Below are positions 6,493 to 11,015 of a stretch of DNA of 11,015 bases, one piece after another (position 1 is the first letter of the stretch; each line of letters opens with the position of its first letter). A program made the translations under genes and the position numbers. Location: contig JBICIE010000086.1 of assembly GCA_043101635.1 (NCBI GenBank), forward strand, positions 1 to 11,015, given 5' to 3'. Source of the DNA: CAYMJK01 sp043101635 (GTDB lineage Bacteria; Planctomycetota; Phycisphaerae; Phycisphaerales; UBA1924). The notes under the pieces are model-generated. The model worked only from the letters and a program-made list of their open reading frames with translations, was not told where the DNA came from and did not search any database.

Positions 6493-7731
6493 TCAGCGGG
6501 GCGGCCCTTGGTCGCGACCGCGCGCCACCGCCGGGGGCTCCGGGGGCGTGTAGTCGACGGGGTAGTCGGGGCGTGGCATGTACATGGAGCGGATCCATTC
6601 CAGGGTCCGGAGGGCTCCGGGGTCGCGCTCGGTGCGGAACTGCGGGCGCCAGAGATCGCCGCGCCCGGCCGGGCCGGGGACCTCGGGATGGGGGTAGAGC
6701 GAGTTCTCGCGCTGGATGGCGAGGTGCAGCAGCGGGGAGCGCTCGGGCTGGTCGTAGTCGATCAGCGCCTTGCCGTCGCTGGTGCGGAAGCGCTCCAGAA
6801 TGAGGAAATTGGTCAGGAGCACCTCGTCGCGGTTGGGGCGGCGCTCGGGTCGCGCAAGCCGGAAGCGGCCGGCGTCGACGCCGCCGTGACAACGCGGCGA
6901 GGCGCAGCGGTTGAGCAGCCACTGCCCGTGGACATCGGTGCGGAATCGCTTGAACGCCTCGGGCAGATCCAGGATCTGCACCTGGCCGTAGAAGTCGCGG
7001 GCCTGCAACTGGAACATGAGGGCGAGAATCTCGGCCTCGCTGCGCGACGCGAGCGCTTCGCGTCCCTCGGCGGTCTGCGGGATGCGGGGGTCATCAGAGA
7101 ACGCGCTGATGAGTCGCTGCACGGTCTCGGCGTCCACGAGCATCCGGGGTGGATTGGACAGGTCGACCTCGTAGACCTTCAGCAGGTTGACCTGCGCCGG
7201 GGTGAGCAGGGGGAAGTCGAACTCGGGGTCGGTCCTCGGGCTCCGCTCTGCGTCGTCCGGCGCCCGCTGCTGGCGGAGCTGCATCTTGGCGACGACCTCC
7301 AGACGGGCCTGGGTCGCCGCGACGCTGCCGGGGGTGCGCTCGAGAATGGCGTCGAGTTCCTGCAGGGCGATGCCGAACCGCTCGTTCTCGACCAGCCAGT
7401 CGACGAGCTTCAGGAGCTGGCCGACATCATGGTCCGGGATGAGCCGGCGGTTGGCGAGGTATTGATCCTCGATGGAGGGCAGCTTCTCCATGCGAGCGAT
7501 CCGCCCGATGGGAAAGCTGGCCTCGATGCCCGAGATCTCGAGGACGATCTCGTCTTCGGTTTCGCGCACCAGTTCGCCGGTGACCAGCGCGCCGCCAAGC
7601 AGGCGGAGTGTGACGCGCTGGCGTCCCTCCGGCTCGACAGGCTTCGGCGGGCCGAGCGGCTGCTGCGCGCGGGCAGCGGCGCTGGCGAGGGCCAGCACAC
7701 AGAGTGTCGTCCACAGGACGCGGCTTGGCAT
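6493..7731 (-). CDS. Secreted protein with CX4CHG motif, planctomycete-type
   Basis: The 412-residue product starts with a clear Sec signal peptide (about 1-22, cleavage after ARA). Residues 38-83 look like a small beta-barrel (TLRLLGGALVTGELV...IARMEKL) of the kind seen in many secreted planctomycete proteins. A helical, repeat-like segment (about 86-150, DWLVENERFGIALQELDAIL) follows, then a conserved-looking LLTPAQVNLLKVYEVDL block at 175-191. The C-terminal third carries NRCASPRCHGG at 274-284, a Cys276-x4-Cys281-His282 arrangement. From memory, similar C-x4-CHG motifs occur in planctomycete surface proteins near cytochrome-like domains; classical c-type haem sites are CX2CH, so haem attachment here is uncertain. 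No strong ribosome binding site precedes the ATG at 7731. The function is unknown. The gene lies 87 bases downstream of the beta-lyase and 122 bases before the lipoprotein gene. Confidence 0.8.
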   Translation of the reverse strand: MPSRVLWTTLCVLALASAAARAQQPLGPPKPVEPEGRQRVTLRLLGGALVTGELVRETEDEIVLEISGIEASFPIGRIARMEKLPSIEDQYLANRRLIPDHDVGQLLKLVDWLVENERFGIALQELDAILERTPGSVAATQARLEVVAKMQLRQQRAPDDAERSPRTDPEFDFPLLTPAQVNLLKVYEVDLSNPPRMLVDAETVQRLISAFSDDPRIPQTAEGREALASRSEAEILALMFQLQARDFYGQVQILDLPEAFKRFRTDVHGQWLLNRCASPRCHGGVDAGRFRLARPERRPNRDEVLLTNFLILERFRTSDGKALIDYDQPERSPLLHLAIQRENSLYPHPEVPGPAGRGDLWRPQFRTERDPGALRTLEWIRSMYMPRPDYPVDYTPPEPPAVARGRDQGPPR

Positions 7732-7818
7732 GCGGCGGATTGTCCGGATGGGCGCTCCCGATGTCCAATGGAATGTGAGCCGGTTCGGGCAAGATCGGCG
7801 CCGGTTCCTGCCGGCGGC

Positions 7819-8985
7819 TCAGCAGCCGGCGGCGAGCGCCGGGCTGCACGCCGCCTCCAGGGCCCCGGCCAGATCCCTGATCAGGTCGGCGGGATCCTCG
7901 ATGCCCACGGAAATCCTCACCAGATCATCGGGCAGGGCCCTGGCCCGGCGCGCCTGTTCGGGGACGCAGGCGTGCGACATGCGGGCGGGCAGGCTGATCG
8001 ACGAGCCGACGCCGCCGAAGCTGACGGCAGTGCTGAACAGGCGGGTGGCGCCGGCGATCTGGCGTGAGATCGCCGGGTCACCGGTCTCGAAGCTCAGGAT
8101 CGAGCCGGGGCCGCGGGCCTGGCGACGGTGCAGCGCTGCGCCGGGATGGGCGGGATCGGCGAGCCAGTGCAGGCGCCGGACGAGGGGATGCTCGCGGAGG
8201 AAGGCCCCGACGGCGTCGGCCGAGGCCTGCTGGCGCTCGATGCGCAGCTCCAGCGTCTTGAGGCCGCGCAGCAGCAGCCATGCCTCCATCGGGGCCAGGG
8301 CGGCGCCCTCGGCGTTGCGGATGAAGGCGAGCTGCTCGATGAGATCCTGATTCCGCGAGGCGACCGAGCCGGCGGTGACGTCGCCGTGGCCACCAAGGAA
8401 CTTGGTCCCGGAGTGAATGACCAGGTCGGCGCCGAGGTCGAGGGGGCGCTGCAGCGCCGGCGACATCATTGTGCTGTCTACGGCGAGCAGGGCGCCACGG
8501 GCACGGGCCAGGGCGCTGATGGCGCACAGATCGCTGATGCGCAGCAGCGGATTCGACGGTGTCTCGAGGAGGATGAGGCGGGCGCCCGGCGCCAGGGCGG
8601 CCTCGACGGCTTCCAGGTCGGTGGTATCGACACAGTCGACAGCGACGCCGCGCGTGGCCACCAGCCGGCGGAGCAGGCGATCCGTGCCCCCGTAGCTGTC
8701 CTCGCCGACCAGGATGCGTTCGCCGGGCTCGACCAGGCGAACCACCGCGCTGATGGCGGCCATGCCGCTGGCGAAGGCGAGTGCGCCGCGGGCCCCTTCC
8801 GCGTCGGCCAGGACCGTCTCCAGCACGCGCCGGGTGGGGTTGTCGGTGCGGGTGTAGTCGAAGGTGCCGAAGTGATCGGGATCCTCCTGCTCGAAGGTGG
8901 CGGTCTGGTAGATGGGGGCGGCGGTGGCCCGGCGCGGATCGCCGGGGTCGCGCGAGGTGGTGATGAGGCGAGTGGAGAGGTTCAT
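7819..8985 (-). CDS. metC: Plant-type cystathionine beta-lyase (Cys/Met metabolism PLP enzyme)
   Basis: This 388-residue fold-type I PLP enzyme would split cystathionine into homocysteine, pyruvate and ammonia in methionine synthesis. Key sites are YTRTDNPTR at 44-52 (Tyr and Arg that contact the cofactor phosphate across the dimer), SGM at 73-75, ETPSNP at 141-146, Asp170, and SGTKFLGGH at 192-200 with the Schiff-base lysine Lys195. LVRISVGIED at 355-364 holds the substrate carboxylate arginine Arg357. The stretch from 221 to 365 (NAEG.ALAPMEAWLLLRG, RIERQQ, SFGGVGSSISLP) closely resembles plant cystathionine beta-lyase as I remember it. One oddity is VDST at 169-172, where the family usually has VDNT or VDNS. 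The ATG at 8985 overlaps the stop of the kinase-dehydrogenase gene and has an excellent Shine-Dalgarno. Cystathionine gamma-synthase or methionine gamma-lyase activity is a less likely alternative. Confidence 0.9.
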   Translation of the reverse strand: MNLSTRLITTSRDPGDPRRATAAPIYQTATFEQEDPDHFGTFDYTRTDNPTRRVLETVLADAEGARGALAFASGMAAISAVVRLVEPGERILVGEDSYGGTDRLLRRLVATRGVAVDCVDTTDLEAVEAALAPGARLILLETPSNPLLRISDLCAISALARARGALLAVDSTMMSPALQRPLDLGADLVIHSGTKFLGGHGDVTAGSVASRNQDLIEQLAFIRNAEGAALAPMEAWLLLRGLKTLELRIERQQASADAVGAFLREHPLVRRLHWLADPAHPGAALHRRQARGPGSILSFETGDPAISRQIAGATRLFSTAVSFGGVGSSISLPARMSHACVPEQARRARALPDDLVRISVGIEDPADLIRDLAGALEAACSPALAAGC

Positions 8986-10778
8986 CGGGCCACCTCCTGT
9001 CTCGCCGTGGCCGGCTGTGCCGCGGCATACGCCTCAACCTCCGCAACGGCAAACTCCCGCGGGCGGGAAGCCCGCGCCCCCGGGAGAAGGTCTCTCGGGC
9101 GGGGCGCGCCGGCCGCGATATCCAGGAGGTCGGCGAAGACCGCGGCGGTGGTGGGCCAGCGCCCGGCGCCGACGCCCCGGGCCGGGCGCACCGAGCCGTC
9201 GGCGCAGGTGACTGTGAGGGCGTTGCCGGCGCCGGTCACCGAGCCAAGCGGGTCGGTGGCCGCCAGGGCCCGCAAGGTGGTGGAGGCGACGATGCGCCCG
9301 CCCTTTTGCCACGCCGCGCCGACGAGGCGGACGATGCGTCCTTGCGCGCGCTGCGCGCGGACCCATGTCTCGTCGACACCACCGAGGCCGGTGCGCCGGG
9401 CGAAGACGATGGGGCCGTCGCCCCAGGCCCGGCGGGCGAGGATCTGGACCTTGTGACGCAGATCCTCGCCGGAGATGTCGAGGGACGGATCGGCCTCGGC
9501 GTAGCCGCGGCGCTGAGCCTCGGCGACGGCTTCGGCGAAGTCGCAGCCGCGGGCGATCTCGTCGAGCACGAAGCTGGTCGTGCCGTTGAGGACGCCTTCG
9601 ATGCGGGTGATGGGGGAGTCGGCGGCGGTGGCGTCCACGAGGTCGATTGCGGGGGTGGATCCGCCGACAGCGCCGCTGAAGAGCAGCGTGCGGTCGTGCT
9701 GGCCAGCGATGGCTTCCAGATCGGCGCCGCGCTGGGCGATGAGGGCCTTGTTGGCGGTGACGACGTGGCGGGCGCGGCGCAGGGCGCCCTCGATCAGTTC
9801 GCCGGCCGGTTCCGTGCCGCCGATGAGTTCGATGACGAGGTCGCTGTCGCGCCGGATCGCCTCCCATGGATCGCTGACGAGCAGATCCGGCGGGACGATG
9901 TCGGCGTGCCGCTCCGGCCGGCGCACGGCGACGGCGACAAGTTCGAACAGGTCCGGGCGCGACAGCAGGCGGTCGTAGACGCCGGCGCCGACGACGCCGC
10001 GCCCGAGCAGGGCCACCCGCAGCGGGCGCCGGTCGCGCAGGCCGGTCCAGATGCGGTCGGGGCCGGCGCCGACGATGGTGCTGCGGGCGGGGGCGAAGCT
10101 CGTCACCTCGATCTCAATGCCGGCGCGCTCGGCGAAGCAGAGCGCCTTGAACTGGACGAGCCCGGCGCCGACGCGCTCGGCCCGGCGCCAACTGATGCGC
10201 TCGTAGCGGGTGGCGCCGATGGTGGCGTTGGGGTCGGAGGAGTAGACGCCATCGACATCCTTGATGAGGGCGCAGGCGGCGCCGGTCTCGGCGGCGAGGA
10301 AGACCGCGGTGAGGTCGGACCCGCCGCGGCCGAGCAGTGAGAGCCGGCCGGTGGCCTCATCGACGCCGACGAAGCCGGGGGCGATGACGACCGGCGCGCG
10401 GCTGAGGGCGGCGTCAAGCTGCGCGCGATCGAGGGACACCGGCTCGGCGTCGCAGATCGGACCGCGCGTGCGGATGCCCAGGGCGCGGGCGTCCAGCGCT
10501 TCGCACGGGACGCCAGCGCGTTCCAGCGCCAGGCCGAGCAGGCCGACGCTCGCGGTCTCGCCGCTGGAGAGCAGGTGCGCGAGCGAGCCGGACCCCTGAT
10601 CCGGCGCCCACATGCGGGCTCGTGCGGCGAGTTCATCCGTGGCGTGGCCGATGGCGCTGACGACGGCGATGATGCGCTCGCCGCGCCGGGTGCGGCGATA
10701 GATCTCATCAACTGCGCAGCTCAGGTCCGCGTCGGATCGGAGGGCTGAGCTTCCGAATTTGAGGACAGTGGTGGGCAT
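8982..10778 (-). CDS. Aspartate kinase-homoserine dehydrogenase fusion lacking ACT domains
   Basis: This 598-residue protein joins two enzymes of the aspartate pathway: phosphorylation of aspartate and reduction of aspartate semialdehyde to homoserine. Kinase motifs are KFGSS at 7-11, VVSAIG at 39-44, SSGE at 71-74, LGRGGSD at 149-155 and DVDGVYSSDP at 174-183. The kinase part ends near residue 240. The dehydrogenase follows: Rossmann LGRGVVGAG at 258-266, TANK at 341-344, VLNGTTS at 396-402, and GYAEADPSLDISGEDLRHK at 425-443 with the catalytic Asp/Lys region, closing with GVGAG.WPTTAAV near 535-547. E. coli ThrA (about 820 residues) has paired ACT domains between the halves and this protein has none, so Thr/Lys feedback through ACT is not expected. 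KFGSS departs from the usual KFGGT/S. The ATG at 10778 has AGGAG upstream. The family call is sure; whether the kinase half is active is open. Confidence 0.92.
   Translation of the reverse strand: MPTTVLKFGSSALRSDADLSCAVDEIYRRTRRGERIIAVVSAIGHATDELAARARMWAPDQGSGSLAHLLSSGETASVGLLGLALERAGVPCEALDARALGIRTRGPICDAEPVSLDRAQLDAALSRAPVVIAPGFVGVDEATGRLSLLGRGGSDLTAVFLAAETGAACALIKDVDGVYSSDPNATIGATRYERISWRRAERVGAGLVQFKALCFAERAGIEIEVTSFAPARSTIVGAGPDRIWTGLRDRRPLRVALLGRGVVGAGVYDRLLSRPDLFELVAVAVRRPERHADIVPPDLLVSDPWEAIRRDSDLVIELIGGTEPAGELIEGALRRARHVVTANKALIAQRGADLEAIAGQHDRTLLFSGAVGGSTPAIDLVDATAADSPITRIEGVLNGTTSFVLDEIARGCDFAEAVAEAQRRGYAEADPSLDISGEDLRHKVQILARRAWGDGPIVFARRTGLGGVDETWVRAQRAQGRIVRLVGAAWQKGGRIVASTTLRALAATDPLGSVTGAGNALTVTCADGSVRPARGVGAGRWPTTAAVFADLLDIAAGAPRPRDLLPGARASRPREFAVAEVEAYAAAQPATARQEVAR
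8992..8998 (-). promoter_or_regulatory. Strong Shine-Dalgarno for the beta-lyase, inside the upstream gene
   Basis: AGGAGGT lies six bases before the ATG at 8985 on the minus strand, within the last codons of the aspartate kinase-homoserine dehydrogenase gene. Together with the ATGA stop/start overlap it fixes the beta-lyase start and indicates co-transcription and probable translational coupling. Confidence 0.85.
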
Positions 10779-10784
10779 TGCGGT

Positions 10785-10789
10785 CTCCT
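10785..10789 (-). promoter_or_regulatory. Shine-Dalgarno of the kinase-dehydrogenase gene
   Basis: AGGAG lies six bases before the ATG at 10778 on the minus strand. It starts only six bases (CTCTTT) after a perfect 8-bp hairpin, so ribosome access could depend on that structure. Confidence 0.75.
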
Positions 10790-10795
10790 AAAGAG

Positions 10796-10815
10796 CCCCG
10801 AGCGCAAGCTCGGGG
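10796..10815 (-). terminator. Perfect 8-bp hairpin in the leader; attenuator or terminator candidate
   Basis: CCCCGAGC (10796-10803) and GCTCGGGG (10808-10815) are exact reverse complements around a 4-base loop (GCAA on the plus strand, TTGC on the minus). On the minus strand the stem is followed by CTCTTT and then the Shine-Dalgarno of the kinase-dehydrogenase gene. The T-tract is short and broken, so termination would be partial at best. The hairpin could equally be a translational control element, a terminator for the gene upstream, or a dispersed genomic palindrome. Confidence 0.55.
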
Positions 10816-10910
10816 TCATGCGTGCGGCTGGGTTCGGCGTTGTTAGCGGCGGCGTCCGTTGTGGATCCGGCGTTCGATGCGCGGGTGGTGGCCGTGACCC
10901 CCGAGCTTGC
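10804..10910. repeat. Long-range inverted repeat competing with the leader hairpin
   Basis: The 15 bases at 10804-10818 (GCAAGCTCGGGGTCA) are the reverse complement of 10895-10910 except for one extra C, giving a 15-bp stem with a single bulge and a 76-base loop. The arm at 10804-10818 overlaps one side and the loop of the 8-bp hairpin at 10796-10815, so in RNA only one of the two pairings can form. This is the geometry of an attenuator with alternative folds. It could also simply be two inverted copies of a dispersed palindrome. Confidence 0.5.
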
Positions 10911-10934
10911 GGGCAAATTGCATCAAATCGGGGG
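10898..10934 (-). terminator. 7-bp inverted repeat just after the upstream gene
   Basis: CCCCCGA (10898-10904) pairs perfectly with TCGGGGG (10928-10934), with a 23-base loop. On the minus strand the first arm lies just before the stop codon at 10923-10925 and the second arm about 19 bases beyond it. It shares its CCCCGA/TCGGGG arms with the other leader repeats, so a third alternative pairing is possible. No T-run follows, so it is weak as a terminator. Confidence 0.25.
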
Positions 10935-11015
10935 TGAGGGGGTGAGAATCTGGCGGCGGATTTCGCTGATGATGAGCTTGGCCTGGACCCACTGGCGCAC
11001 CCGGCCGTAGGACCG
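10923..11015 (-). CDS. C-terminal 30 codons of an unrecognised protein (runs off right edge)
   Basis: Reading the minus strand from the right edge gives an open frame of 30 codons ending in TGA at 10923-10925. The peptide starts RSYGRVRQWVQAKLII, continues SEIRRQIL and ends TPSPPI. Twenty-six of the 30 codons end in G or C, as in the confirmed genes here, whereas the other frames do not look coding. The basic, probably helical tail is too short to assign to a family. Its stop lies 144 bases before the kinase-dehydrogenase start, so it could belong to the same transcription unit or to the one before it. Confidence 0.55.
   Translation of the reverse strand, partial: RSYGRVRQWVQAKLIISEIRRQILTPSPPI

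Noticed and set aside
7739..7768. Possible promoter (TTGGAC, 18-base spacer, GACAAT) giving a leaderless start at 7731
   Set aside because: The -35 matches only three of six consensus bases, and the sigma factor preferences of this organism are unknown. It is too weak to list as a feature.
7810..7833. 9-bp direct repeat GCCGGCGGC flanking the beta-lyase stop
   Set aside because: Short GC-only repeats are expected by chance in such GC-rich DNA, and nothing else marks a duplication or insertion.
6508..8067. 519-codon plus-strand frame
   Set aside because: It is antisense to the CX4CHG protein and the end of the beta-lyase, with no motifs; it is a GC-driven shadow.
10779..10922. SAM riboswitch or amino-acid leader peptide before the kinase-dehydrogenase gene
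   Set aside because: I could not find the conserved SAM-I core, and the short ATG frame at 10819 is not enriched in Thr, Ile or Met codons. Only the competing stems are supportable.
1..11015. tRNA, rRNA, CRISPR array, insertion sequence or prophage
   Set aside because: No cloverleaf, repeat-spacer pattern, transposase motif or phage gene was seen on either strand. The window is densely packed with ordinary metabolic and envelope genes.

Overview
The window is very GC-rich, and every convincing gene lies on the minus strand, so reading order runs from the right edge to the left edge. Codons end almost exclusively in G or C. Several features point to Planctomycetota, possibly a Phycisphaerae-like lineage. 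These are a secreted protein with a Cys-x4-Cys-His-Gly motif on a planctomycete-like scaffold, the wording of the EF-G N-terminus, and a plant-type cystathionine beta-lyase. This placement is an inference from remembered family resemblance, not from a search.

Right end (about 10923-11015): the last 30 codons of an unrecognised gene. It is followed by a 144-base leader (10779-10922) that holds overlapping, mutually exclusive inverted repeats directly upstream of the next gene's ribosome binding site.

Amino-acid module (7819-10778): an aspartate kinase-homoserine dehydrogenase fusion without ACT regulatory domains. Its stop codon overlaps the start of a plant-type cystathionine beta-lyase (ATGA overlap with a strong Shine-Dalgarno). 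Together they cover the entry step, the homoserine step and the cystathionine-cleaving step of the aspartate-to-methionine route. The intermediate steps are not in the window.

Envelope module (764-7731): a secreted protein with a CX4CHG motif, then a coiled-coil lipoprotein, a TIGR02206/YwaF-like integral membrane protein, a MraY/WecA-family polyprenyl-phosphate sugar-1-phosphate transferase, and a large O-antigen ligase/polymerase-like membrane protein with a C-terminal TPR-like tail. The last four genes are spaced by 3 bases, 7 bases and a 4-base overlap, so they look like one operon. The likely theme is building a surface polysaccharide or glycan.

Left end: a 301-base intergenic region with several GC-rich palindromes, then the N-terminal 154 codons of an elongation factor G gene that runs off the window. 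This EF-G is not flanked by the usual rpsL/rpsG/tuf genes on its 5' side and carries an NKKD version of the G4 motif.

I see no tRNA, rRNA, CRISPR array, insertion sequence or phage gene. I do not see a clearly new defence or mobile system. The best leads are the leader structure, the ACT-less kinase-dehydrogenase fusion, and the lipoprotein/TIGR02206/glycan cluster.
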